Shown here: positions 1 to 7,847 of the stretch, piece by piece
How positions within the stretch are numbered: the first letter of the stretch is position 1
Layout of the letters: each line of letters starts with the position of its first letter
Assembly (NCBI GenBank): GCA_910587095.1
Contig: CAJUMJ010000009.1
Location: forward strand, 6,308-70,307
Length of the DNA stretch: 64,000 nucleotides
DNA from: an uncultured Lachnospiraceae bacterium
GTDB lineage: Bacteria > Bacillota > Clostridia > Lachnospirales > Lachnospiraceae
Direction: 5' to 3'
Notes under the pieces: model-generated
The model's input: only the letters and a program-made list of their open reading frames with translations
Told to the model about the DNA's origin: nothing
Database searches by the model: none
Translations under genes and position numbers: made by a program

Positions 1-872
1 CAAATGGCCTTTTTCTTCTTGTTGAGAATGAATACATCCTCGTAGGATTCCTCGAAGTACACCCACTTACCCTCGGAACCTGCGCTCGGCGGGTCAAGCT
101 GGGAGAACTGGTAGGAAATCGGGGTGATGATAGCCAGCGGGTGAATGAGCGCCATTCTGATCTGACGGGCATCCTCGGTGGCTTTCCAGCCCTGGGTGAA
201 GTCATACTTCGTTTTCATCAGCTCGGACGGAACGGATACGATCTCAACCTCGTCAATACGGGAAATCTGACGTTTCAGGGTGGAGTTGTTGGTCTGCAAG
301 TTCAGCGTCCGGGTGATCTCTTTTGCGTTCTTGATAACCTTGCTGATAGCAGGCGTCACATACAGGATTCTCCCGGATGCCGGTACCCTGGCATCATCCA
401 TGACCTGCATAAAGCTGTCGAACTCTTCCAGGATGTTGGTCTCCGTCAAATCCGTGGTGGATTCCGTCTCGCCCGCCTCTTTCCAGTCTGCAAAAATCTT
501 AGAAATGGTGTAGCAGTCCATTTCAGGGAATTTCTGCTCGTCATTGTAGACACGGGTGATATTCTGGATAGACGCCACCTGGTTAGTCTGGTCAACATCC
601 GCAGGGTGTACCAGGGTAGACCATTTACGCTGATTAGTCAGCGTTTTCGGCTCCCAGGAGTTGTCATAGTTACGGGAGGCCGTCTGAATGGTATCCCTGT
701 CGGAATCCACACGGCCGGTCGTTGTGATGGACGGAATCTCAATGGTCTTTGCGTTGATCCACTTGAAACGTCCGTTGTTGGGCGTAGAGTACAGAGCACC
801 GAAGTACAGGACATACGGGAAATTCTGCTCCAACGCCTGCTGATAGTGTACTGCATAGTTTAAAGCTGCCAT
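1..872 (-). CDS. Phage major capsid protein (partial, C-terminus off window)
   Basis: The frame is open from an ATG at 872 to the window edge (290 codons visible, no stop), behind a TAAGGAGG site about 8 nt upstream. The protein begins MAALNYAVHYQQALEQNF and continues with motifs such as STPNNGRFKW and KTIEIPSI that I recognise from HK97-fold major capsid proteins of Firmicutes siphophages. It would form the icosahedral shell. It directly follows the scaffold gene, the normal order in these head modules. Because the gene is cut by the window, the C-terminal part of the capsid fold cannot be inspected. The capsid call rests on sequence character and on position after the terminase, portal, minor capsid and scaffold genes. 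Confidence 0.8.
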   Translation of the reverse strand, partial: MAALNYAVHYQQALEQNFPYVLYFGALYSTPNNGRFKWINAKTIEIPSITTTGRVDSDRDTIQTASRNYDNSWEPKTLTNQRKWSTLVHPADVDQTNQVASIQNITRVYNDEQKFPEMDCYTISKIFADWKEAGETESTTDLTETNILEEFDSFMQVMDDARVPASGRILYVTPAISKVIKNAKEITRTLNLQTNNSTLKRQISRIDEVEIVSVPSELMKTKYDFTQGWKATEDARQIRMALIHPLAIITPISYQFSQLDPPSAGSEGKWVYFEESYEDVFILNKKKKAI

Positions 873-903
873 AGTGTTAAATCCTCCTTATGTTGTTTTG
901 TTG

Positions 904-1674
904 TTACTGGTTTGTTCCTCCGGAATTGCCACGGGGCCGCACATCTGTAAAATGGAAATTCATGAACGGATTCTGGCCTCCCGCCCCAGGAGCTCCCGCC
1001 GATCCTGCGCCGCTTGTGCCTGTAGCAAACTGCGGCAACGGTTTCTGTGGAGTTGCCTGCCCCGGAAGAGTTGTTGCCGGTATGGTTCCGGGAGCCCCTG
1101 CGGGCGTTCCGGCCGGTAAGCCTCCCTGGTTCTGCTGATCCCCTGCTCCGCCGTCCGGATTGTCCTGAATGAACGCATCTTTGTAATCCGGGTTTTTCTT
1201 CAACTCGGCAATGAAATCATCCGCCCCCAGGAACTTCTCTCCGTCCAGCTTGAACTCTTTGGCGTCAAAGGCTTTCTTGACAAACTCACGGTACATGGCA
1301 CCGGGCCGAAGTCCTACGGTATCCAGATACCGGTCTGTCTGGTGGGAGCGCTCCTGTTGTGCGAGCTGGTCTTTCAGGTTCTGGGTATCGGTGTTGTACT
1401 TCTCTTCCCATTCCTTTGCGGACTTCTTGACGCCCTCGATATCCATATCCTTGTAGGACTGGATTTCTTTGTTGGCATCATCAAGCTGTTTCTTCACCCC
1501 GGAGAGCTCGGTAATCTTGGCGTCAAGTTTCTCTTTCGCCACATAGCCTCCGTCCTCCAGGTTTACGATTTTCAGCTTGCTATCCGCCTGAATCCTCTTG
1601 ATAAGCTCCTCCGCTGTGATCGCCTCCGGCTGGCCGTCTACTTCCTTGAAAAGTTTCTTCAAAAATTCGTACAT
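904..1674 (-). CDS. Phage scaffold protein, GP20 family
   Basis: This 256-residue protein has an N-terminal charged segment (about 1-40), a long coiled coil (about 45-125, KKQLDDANKEIQSY and similar heptads), a folded middle (LRPGAMYREFVKKAF) and a Gly/Pro/Ala-rich tail from about residue 175. This is the layout of the phage minor structural GP20 family, which acts as the internal capsid scaffold during head assembly. The ATG at 1674 has GGAGG 6 nt upstream. It sits just before the major capsid gene, as expected for a scaffold. The low-complexity tail (repeated PAGTPAGAPG-like stretches) is longer than I would expect and may be variable between phages. Confidence 0.85.
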   Translation of the reverse strand: MYEFLKKLFKEVDGQPEAITAEELIKRIQADSKLKIVNLEDGGYVAKEKLDAKITELSGVKKQLDDANKEIQSYKDMDIEGVKKSAKEWEEKYNTDTQNLKDQLAQQERSHQTDRYLDTVGLRPGAMYREFVKKAFDAKEFKLDGEKFLGADDFIAELKKNPDYKDAFIQDNPDGGAGDQQNQGGLPAGTPAGAPGTIPATTLPGQATPQKPLPQFATGTSGAGSAGAPGAGGQNPFMNFHFTDVRPRGNSGGTNQ

Positions 1675-1987
1675 GGTGTACCTCCTCTTTCTTCGCTGAT
1701 TTTGTTTAGATTCCGGTTCACTCCGGCTCTGCTATCGTGGGATATATCCGCCCACAAACGGAAATTGAGTAGTTTATATGCCATTCCTCCAGGGCAATAA
1801 AAAGAGGCCGCACCCATGGAATAAGGGCCGCCCTCTCTTTACTCTCACATATTCAGTTGTAAGTACCCCCTGCGCTCCGTTATAGCCCCGTGACGGGGTT
1901 TTTCTGGTTGCAAGGATAAAATAATAAATAAAGCTCTGTTTTCTATACACGGGCGTTTCAGCACCTATCTATCCGCCGTTCATGTGA
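1675..1987 (-). other. 312-bp phage intergenic region between minor capsid and scaffold genes
   Basis: No convincing gene is present. On the - strand, 1799-1840 forms an imperfect hairpin (AGAGG with CCTCT, and GCCC with GGGT inside) followed by TTTTT, which could attenuate head-gene transcription. On the + strand, 1886-1903 is CCCCG-TGA-CGGGG followed by TTTTT. A 41-codon - strand frame at 1659-1784 is discussed under rejected items. A gap of this size is unusual inside a phage head operon, so a leader or processing site that boosts scaffold and capsid expression is possible. Confidence 0.4.
1799..1840 (-). terminator. Possible attenuator hairpin upstream of scaffold gene
   Basis: Read on the - strand this is AGAGG, a small internal loop, GCCC, a 9-nt loop, GGGT, a second internal loop, CCTCT, then five T. 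The stem is interrupted, so termination would be partial at best. It lies between the minor capsid and scaffold genes. Confidence 0.3.
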
Positions 1988-3256
1988 TTACCTCGCTTTC
2001 CGGTTGGCCCATACTGCCTTTTGGCTTGTAGACCTCCCAAAGTTAATGATCTTGCCGTCCTGGTCTTTGACGGCGTATACCTGTGTCCGGGCCGAATCGA
2101 CCGCCCGGCCGGTCTGCCTGCAAAAGTCTTTCATTTCTGCCTCTATGCGTTTCAGATTGACGCTCTCGGAGGAAAAATCCTCTTTCATGGCATTTTCAAG
2201 CGTGGCATTTGGAGCCGCCTTTGCCGCAGCGTCATATCCAGCTAACAGGGTTTTGGACGCCCTGATTTTCCTCTCATACTCCCTCTGTTTCTGGGTACAT
2301 TCATACTCCGTCAGGGTGATTTCCTCTCCGTCCGCCGTCTTGTAGGTGTGTAACCTCTTCGCGTACCCGTCCAGGACGGCTTGACTGTATGCAGGTTTTG
2401 ACAGTCCAGGAAAGAACATGTGGAAACTGTGCCTGCAATTCCAGCCGCACAATCCCCCGCCCTGGCCGTACCCGGTGGCGTCAACAAACTGGCGGTAGCG
2501 CTTATCCTTTCCGGATATGCAAAAGACCTGGCCTTGCCAGCTCTCATGATTGTTGTATCCAATTCCGGTATTCCTGGCACCCGCATGTGCCGTTGTCTCG
2601 TAATAATCGCACCCCACTTCATCAGCATACATTTCCGTAAGTGTGCCTGCTGTCTGGTTTACGCCTGTCAGCAGAGCCCTCCGGACCGCAACATCCAGTT
2701 TTGAAGAGTGGCCTTTTCGGAAAAGAACCGTGCCGCCGTCCATGGCCGCCGTCCTGATTGCCTGCCTCATGGCCTCCTGGTATGAAAATGTACCAGTGGC
2801 CACCTGCATATACGCAAGGTTCGTGGCCTCATAGAATAGGTTCTGCGCCGTGGACGCCGTTGTCAGTGTGAGATTGCTCAAATCCCCCTGCGTCTTTTGG
2901 ACTGCCGCCGCAAGCGTCTGTATCATGGCCGGTGACTGTTTCAGCTCGATAGGAGCCAGGCCAGCCATAGAGCATATGTCGCTCTCGTAATTGATTGACT
3001 TGACTCCGGCCTCATTGAAGAGCTCCCGGATGTAGGCATTGGAAAAGCCAGTGATCCGGGCAACCTCTTCCGTTATCTCGTCCATGAGTTTTCCGGCCTC
3101 CTGAACCTGCGTTATCTGGTGCATGGAAGAGGCCGTAACCCTGCCGGTCTTTGCTATCCTTTTGGCAAGGCACTCCACAACTGACCGTGACAGGATATCG
3201 TATATTCCCACAATGGTACTCTCACCGCATGATTCCAGATATTCAGGTGTCAGCAT
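1988..3256 (-). CDS. Phage minor capsid protein 2
   Basis: A 422-residue protein matching the Phage_min_cap2 family in character: a helical N-terminal half, then a conserved block with YETTAHAGARNTGIGYNN and HESWQGQVFCISGKD, followed by GGGLCGWNCRHSFHMFFPG. These Cys/His-rich motifs are typical of this family, which is related to head-morphogenesis proteins found beside SPP1-type portals. It probably binds the portal vertex or is packaged inside the capsid. It starts at ATG 3256, 12 nt downstream of the portal stop, so the two are co-transcribed. Length is usual for the family. Confidence 0.85.
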   Translation of the reverse strand: MLTPEYLESCGESTIVGIYDILSRSVVECLAKRIAKTGRVTASSMHQITQVQEAGKLMDEITEEVARITGFSNAYIRELFNEAGVKSINYESDICSMAGLAPIELKQSPAMIQTLAAAVQKTQGDLSNLTLTTASTAQNLFYEATNLAYMQVATGTFSYQEAMRQAIRTAAMDGGTVLFRKGHSSKLDVAVRRALLTGVNQTAGTLTEMYADEVGCDYYETTAHAGARNTGIGYNNHESWQGQVFCISGKDKRYRQFVDATGYGQGGGLCGWNCRHSFHMFFPGLSKPAYSQAVLDGYAKRLHTYKTADGEEITLTEYECTQKQREYERKIRASKTLLAGYDAAAKAAPNATLENAMKEDFSSESVNLKRIEAEMKDFCRQTGRAVDSARTQVYAVKDQDGKIINFGRSTSQKAVWANRKAR

Positions 3257-3267
3257 ATCGGCACCCC

Positions 3268-4740
3268 CTACTCTTCCGGTGGATAGTTGCCACGATTACC
3301 GGGCCCGCCCTTTGGCGGTATCAACTCGCCGTTATCGGGAATCAGGTCAAGCGCTTCATCCTCTGTGCATCCAAAATACCAGGCATAGAATTTTTCTATC
3401 TTGTATTTTCCCGCCATGACCATTGACCAGCGGCGCTGATACTCCAAATTGGTATCCTCCAGAACACCGTCACCCCAGGTCACGGCCTTTTCAGATTTGC
3501 CAGCCGGTGCCAGACCGTACAGGGTACAGAGAACGTCCATAGCGTATATGAGGCGGTCAAACCCGGAATCCCATGCGCTCTGCATCCGGGAAACCACCGT
3601 GAATGACCTCTGCTTAGATGTGCGGATTTCCTCCGCCGTCTTTTCGATCTGCTGCGGGTCCGATATGGTTCCGTAAGACAGGCCGCAAAGGAACTCTATG
3701 CGCTGGAAATACTTATTCAGGCCGGAGAAAAGACTGTTATCCCGGATTGTTGGCGCATACTCTTTCATGTATGAGCCGGTTCCCGCCTCCTTAATGTCAA
3801 AATCAAAAGTACGGTACAGCCGCTCTTTCCCCTCCGGAAGAATGACGTTTCCTTTCTTGTCAGTCTCGAATATGTCCTCGGATGCGTGGACTGCCGCCTC
3901 TGTAGCAAAATACTCCCAGAGTATGCGGGAGAATTGCCGGTCTGCCTGCTCGATTACCTCTATTGCCCTGGAAAAAACAGAGGCCCCCAACGGGGAATAG
4001 GTATCAATGTTATTCGCCCTGGGAACCTTTATATACACAAAGAGCGGGTGATCCACATTCTGAATCGTAACCGGCTCCTCTGAAAGACCCGCCCAATCCT
4101 CTACCTCCGACAGAGGAACCACGGTCATGAACGGGTGTTGTGCGCTGATGTAATCATCATCCGATATCTGGTAATTCAGCTTTTCGGAACGAAACGCATG
4201 GTTTGTTATCGTGTAGTCCGTTCCGACCAGGGAATGACATTCCAGCCTGGTATACAGATAATCGCCCTGGCGTTTCGTGTCAACGAATATCCCGCCTGTG
4301 ATTTCTTTGCTGCTGGTGTAGGCAGTAGGGAAAAACCTGTCTGCCTGGGTAAAGTCTATGTTGATAGTCTGTCCGGAAACGTATGGTTTCAGGCATATAC
4401 CGCCTTTAGCGCAGTACAGCTCAACGTGATCTGAAAGACTGGTGAAATTGTCCTTTATCTGCTGGTTGATATAATCTCCCCTGGCGCTCCCTGATACCTC
4501 AATACTGAACTCTGTCAGAATGAGCCTTGCCATTTCCTCCGCTATGGCGGCGGGGAGATTCAAGGGAATCACATCAGCTTTGCCCCCACGCCATGGGGGA
4601 TTGTTGCAATACATCTGGCTCCAAAGTTCGATAGCACGCTCCATGACTACGGAAGTAGCGATAGAAACGTGCAGTTGTTTCTCGATATTGTTTTTGGGCG
4701 TCAGCTTATTCCATGCGCTCCTTAGAAAATCTATTACCAT
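3268..4740 (-). CDS. Phage portal protein, SPP1 Gp6-like
   Basis: The start chosen is ATG 4740 (protein MVIDFLRSAWNKLTPKN, 490 aa), because AGGAGG lies 8 nt upstream and this start follows the terminase stop at 4745. An upstream in-frame extension would overlap the terminase gene. Length and position between the large terminase subunit and the minor capsid gene fit the SPP1-type portal, the dodecameric ring through which DNA enters the head. Recognisable portions are IEVIEQADRQFSRILWEY and the C-terminal ISDPQQIEKTAEEIRTSKQR region, typical of portal stems. No frameshift or missing region was seen. Confidence 0.88.
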   Translation of the reverse strand: MVIDFLRSAWNKLTPKNNIEKQLHVSIATSVVMERAIELWSQMYCNNPPWRGGKADVIPLNLPAAIAEEMARLILTEFSIEVSGSARGDYINQQIKDNFTSLSDHVELYCAKGGICLKPYVSGQTINIDFTQADRFFPTAYTSSKEITGGIFVDTKRQGDYLYTRLECHSLVGTDYTITNHAFRSEKLNYQISDDDYISAQHPFMTVVPLSEVEDWAGLSEEPVTIQNVDHPLFVYIKVPRANNIDTYSPLGASVFSRAIEVIEQADRQFSRILWEYFATEAAVHASEDIFETDKKGNVILPEGKERLYRTFDFDIKEAGTGSYMKEYAPTIRDNSLFSGLNKYFQRIEFLCGLSYGTISDPQQIEKTAEEIRTSKQRSFTVVSRMQSAWDSGFDRLIYAMDVLCTLYGLAPAGKSEKAVTWGDGVLEDTNLEYQRRWSMVMAGKYKIEKFYAWYFGCTEDEALDLIPDNGELIPPKGGPGNRGNYPPEE

Positions 4741-4744
4741 GTGC

Positions 4745-6151
4745 TTATCGCCTCCTGTCCGTTTTCTTCTTGATATATTTCTTATAGTCTCGCTCATACG
4801 AATACTCAAAAGCGTCAAGCGAATCTATGTCACTGGTGCCATCGTCCAGACGTTCCAGTTCTGTATTCTTCGGATTCCAGACCGCCATACTGATAGCTGA
4901 TGTAAGCGTCTCGCAATCCTCCGTATAAAGAAACCGGTCTTTTGCCGTGAGCGTTGTCAGGGTAAAAATCCGGTCTGTGATCTGTCTCTTTAATGCGTCC
5001 CTGGGCCGCAAGTTTCCCAGCTCATTCTCCACGAGTGCGGATTCAAGCCCCCTTATGAGAACCTGTTCTGCAGAATCGCAGTAAATATTGGTGATGTACC
5101 CATACAGGCTTAGAATCATCCGTACAAAATCCAGAAACATCCTTGCCAGGTCTGCCGGGTCCGTGTCCGTGGCGTCATGCCATTCAGACGCAAGAGCAAT
5201 CAGTTTTTCATATCCCAGCGTGGGAGCCGTTGCAACAAAGGCATGGCCGGAGCCATTACCCCCAAAGTCAACGCCTACATTGATTTCCAGAAGCTCGCCT
5301 CTCTTGTTCATCTTCTGGACGTCCTCACGCTTTATAAAGAATTTCCCGTCTTTTGCGGTGATTGACGCCGCCAGCTTTGGATATACAAGCCCCTCTGCAA
5401 TACTTCTTTTCCCCAAGATATCCCGCAGGTACCAGATACTCGCCATATCGTACTGACTTATGATTTCCTCCAGACGTTCCTCGGTAATGGTGATGTTATC
5501 GAAGATTGTCATAGCCTGGTAGTTGAATCCGCCTTTCAGTTCCCCCTTTTCCGCTTTTTCTGCGTACTTGTCGATATACTCCGTATAGATCGGAGCCTTT
5601 GGGTGTGACGGGTTCAAATCCCAGAATATCTTTCTGCGCTTTGCCGCAAGCTGACGGTTGAACGCCTCCTTTATGGTGTTATCGTGGTGCAGGTTTATCT
5701 CCGTGGCTATCCACATGCCGTAAGAGTTACCACGGATTTTCTTAAAACTGTCCGCTTTGGAGCCGCCAGCAAAAATGACTATCCGCTCCCGGCCTCCCGT
5801 GTATGGGCCTCTTATCCGCAGACAGTCATTGTCCTTATATTTCCCCCACCGGCACTGACCACGGAAGATATATTCCAGGCCGAAACCGTTGGCGTCACCG
5901 ATATTCAGTTTTGCGTTCGCTATGGTGGAGCCCGTTGCCAGGTGGAACTTATCGGGCGTTGTCATGAGCTCATGAGCAAAGGCAAACACATTATCAATCG
6001 TCTTTCCGGAACGAACCGCCCCCTCCAGGATATTGAATGTGCAATACCGGCAGGCCCGGATGTATTCTTTGTGCTTATCCCCAAACCGGAAATTGATTGT
6101 CTTTCGCTTTTTGAGAGGCTTTCCGTCCTGGCTATTCTTCACCGTATACAT
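4745..6151 (-). CDS. Phage terminase large subunit
   Basis: The 468-residue protein has an N-terminal ATPase with Walker A GAVRSGKT at about residues 44-51. The C-terminal nuclease begins at about residue 290 with NVGVDFGGNGSGHAF, whose Asp is the expected first metal ligand of the RNase H-like fold, and continues with CDSAEQ at about 355. This is the Terminase_3-type motor that cuts concatemers and drives DNA into the prohead. It overlaps the small-subunit gene by 20 nt and precedes the portal gene, so packaging genes are translationally coupled. Length is normal. Confidence 0.93.
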   Translation of the reverse strand: MYTVKNSQDGKPLKKRKTINFRFGDKHKEYIRACRYCTFNILEGAVRSGKTIDNVFAFAHELMTTPDKFHLATGSTIANAKLNIGDANGFGLEYIFRGQCRWGKYKDNDCLRIRGPYTGGRERIVIFAGGSKADSFKKIRGNSYGMWIATEINLHHDNTIKEAFNRQLAAKRRKIFWDLNPSHPKAPIYTEYIDKYAEKAEKGELKGGFNYQAMTIFDNITITEERLEEIISQYDMASIWYLRDILGKRSIAEGLVYPKLAASITAKDGKFFIKREDVQKMNKRGELLEINVGVDFGGNGSGHAFVATAPTLGYEKLIALASEWHDATDTDPADLARMFLDFVRMILSLYGYITNIYCDSAEQVLIRGLESALVENELGNLRPRDALKRQITDRIFTLTTLTAKDRFLYTEDCETLTSAISMAVWNPKNTELERLDDGTSDIDSLDAFEYSYERDYKKYIKKKTDRRR

Positions 6152-6662
6152 CAGCCTCTACCTCCTCCAAATCCTCAACCTCTTTGTTGGTTCCTGAATC
6201 ACGCTCCTTTTTATACTCGAACTCTTCACGCCGTAGCTGTAAGGTCTGCTGCTGTATGCTTTCTTCCCGGTTCATACGTTCAAGCTCCGTTGCCAGCCGG
6301 AGAAATTCTTTCACATCTTTTGGCGTCATTTCCTCCGGTTTAATCTTTTCCAGCGCCTCCATAGCTTTTCTCTGTAATTGCAACGACATTTTGATGTGGC
6401 GGTCTTGCATCTTTTTCCGCTCGGAAACCGCCTGTTTTCTGGCCTCTTCCGCTATGCTGGCATCATAAGCGTCTGCCCTGGCCCGCCAGTCATACTTCAA
6501 CTTCCAACGGTGGCAAAGAGTACCACTTTTATTCAACTGTCTCGCAACCGCTGAAATTGTCCTCTTCTCCCCCATGTCACGGTAGGCAGCAAAGGCTTCA
6601 AAGGCGGGGCCGCTCTCTCCGGGCTGGCGTTCCCATGCTTCTCTGTCATTGTCCTTTGACAT
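6132..6662 (-). CDS. Phage terminase small subunit
   Basis: A 176-residue protein with an N-terminal helix-turn-helix (KRTISAVARQLNKSGTLCHRW, about residues 33-53) followed by WKLKYDWRARADAYDA. This pattern is characteristic of small terminase subunits, which recognise the packaging site and load the large subunit. The C-terminal half is a long charged coiled coil (about 75-165) that would oligomerise the protein. The 20-nt overlap with the large-subunit gene supports the assignment. The packaging initiation site (pac or cos) is often in or near this gene but I could not identify it. Confidence 0.85.
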   Translation of the reverse strand: MSKDNDREAWERQPGESGPAFEAFAAYRDMGEKRTISAVARQLNKSGTLCHRWKLKYDWRARADAYDASIAEEARKQAVSERKKMQDRHIKMSLQLQRKAMEALEKIKPEEMTPKDVKEFLRLATELERMNREESIQQQTLQLRREEFEYKKERDSGTNKEVEDLEEVEADVYGEE

Positions 6663-6694
6663 ATCTGCCTACCTCCTTTCCGCTGGTGATCTGC

Positions 6695-7420
6695 CTATTT
6701 TATGGCAACCCACCCACAGAAATTCAGGCACCGCCAGAACATATCCACCTTGCCGAACCCCGCTTCATGCAGCATATCCACATTCCACTCCGCTTTGAGT
6801 GGGGATAATACGTTTTCAAGGCTCCTACGTTTCTGCATAATCTTTTCATCCGAGTACCCGTTCATGCGCTTCATCCGGTAGTAGAGCTCCACTTCCAGAT
6901 CGTCCGTGCCCTCGTCTGCGATTATCTTCTCGACAAAAAGAAAAGCCCCTCCGGGATTCAAGGCTCTGTAGATATCGTTTATCATCCGCTGCCTGTATGC
7001 GGTCGGCATAAACTGCATTGACAGCACCGACAGTATGAGGCTCTGGTTCTCAGGTATCATCTTGTCATAGAAATTGCCCGGCTCTATCTCCACATGCCCG
7101 CTTTCTATCCCCTCTCTGAACTTCTCCCTGCACACTTCCAGCATGGCCTCCGAGTTGTCGCAGAGGAAATACCGGTTATCTCCCTGGTGCTTTCTGTAGA
7201 ACGGTTCCACCGCAAGGCCGGTTGAACATCCGATATCCGTGATCCACGTTCCGGGGGTGATGAACTTCTCCCCCAGCTCGTATATGAGGCCCCTCATGCT
7301 TTTATAGTCCGGTATGCTTCTTTCCAGCATATCCGCAAAGCACCTGGCAACCTCGCTGTCAAATTCCCATTTATCCTTTGGGGTAACGTTATCCACCCCG
7401 TTATCCTGTCTAATCCCCAC
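6695..7420 (-). CDS. CmoA-like carboxy-SAM synthase homologue in phage
   Basis: The start chosen is GTG 7420, which has GGAGG 9 nt upstream and overlaps the stop of the preceding frame; the protein is then 241 aa, close to the ~247 aa I recall for E. coli CmoA. It is a class I methyltransferase fold with motif I DIGCSTGLA (62-70), an acidic end of strand 2 at CDNSEAML (87-94), and LNPGGAFLF (154-162). CmoA-specific features recalled from the E. coli protein are present: an F-D-x-x-V-A start with two Arg-Ser-x-Pro-like helices, NGYSDEKIMQKR (187-198) followed by SLENV, and a C-terminal NFCGWVAIK. The Arg in QKR matches the residue known in CmoA to hold the carboxylate of carboxy-SAM. No CmoB partner is visible. 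Host-type Clostridia normally lack this pathway, so a role in a phage nucleic-acid modification is inferred. A plain SAM methyltransferase is the alternative. Confidence 0.72.
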   Translation of the reverse strand: MGIRQDNGVDNVTPKDKWEFDSEVARCFADMLERSIPDYKSMRGLIYELGEKFITPGTWITDIGCSTGLAVEPFYRKHQGDNRYFLCDNSEAMLEVCREKFREGIESGHVEIEPGNFYDKMIPENQSLILSVLSMQFMPTAYRQRMINDIYRALNPGGAFLFVEKIIADEGTDDLEVELYYRMKRMNGYSDEKIMQKRRSLENVLSPLKAEWNVDMLHEAGFGKVDMFWRCLNFCGWVAIK

Positions 7421-7847
7421 TGTCCTTGCCCTCCTTTTTCGGAATCTCGGCTCCCAGCCTCTTTCCAAATGCCGCCCTCGCCCTCTGCGACAGGCCCATT
7501 GTCGTACCGTCCGGGTACGGGAGCTCAAATTCAAAATCCAGAGCCTCCCCCAGCTTTTTCAGATCTATCACCGGGCGGCTCGCCTCCAAATACCAAAAGC
7601 GGCATATCATATCTACACGGTCAATGCTCTTAAAGCTCCAGCCGAAGATATCCCGCAATTCCTCCTGGGTGTGCCCTTTCTGCACTTTGGGATGTTTCGA
7701 GATATCCCCCAGGATAGTATTTGGCTCATAGTCCAGATCGAATGTCAGGCGGGCGTTATTGGTAACGCTGTGCTTCTTTGTCAGGACGAACTGCTGTGAC
7801 TGGTTGCTCTGGCACCAGCAGACCACCTTTCCTTTCGGCGCACACAA
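7410..7847 (-). CDS. C-terminal part of frameshifted ParB-methyltransferase
   Basis: This 145-codon frame begins in the middle of a methyltransferase fold: CAPKGKVVCWCQSNQSQQF is the strand expected to follow the end of the neighbouring 405-residue frame. It has no ribosome-binding site and would need a TTG start, so it is unlikely to be a separate gene. Its stop (7410-7412) overlaps the GTG of the CmoA-like gene, implying translational coupling. The most economical reading is one ~520-residue protein whose gene is interrupted by a +1 shift near 7835-7847. The cause could be a real mutation, a sequencing error in this GC-rich stretch, or programmed shifting. The last third (FWYLEASRPVIDL, GTTMGLSQRARAAFGKRLG) is not a family I recognise. 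Confidence 0.6.
   Translation of the reverse strand: MCAPKGKVVCWCQSNQSQQFVLTKKHSVTNNARLTFDLDYEPNTILGDISKHPKVQKGHTQEELRDIFGWSFKSIDRVDMICRFWYLEASRPVIDLKKLGEALDFEFELPYPDGTTMGLSQRARAAFGKRLGAEIPKKEGKDSGD

Noticed and set aside
1659..1784. 41-codon frame on the - strand before the scaffold gene
   Set aside because: The GGAGG is only 1 nt before its ATG and the frame runs into the scaffold gene; the product looks random.
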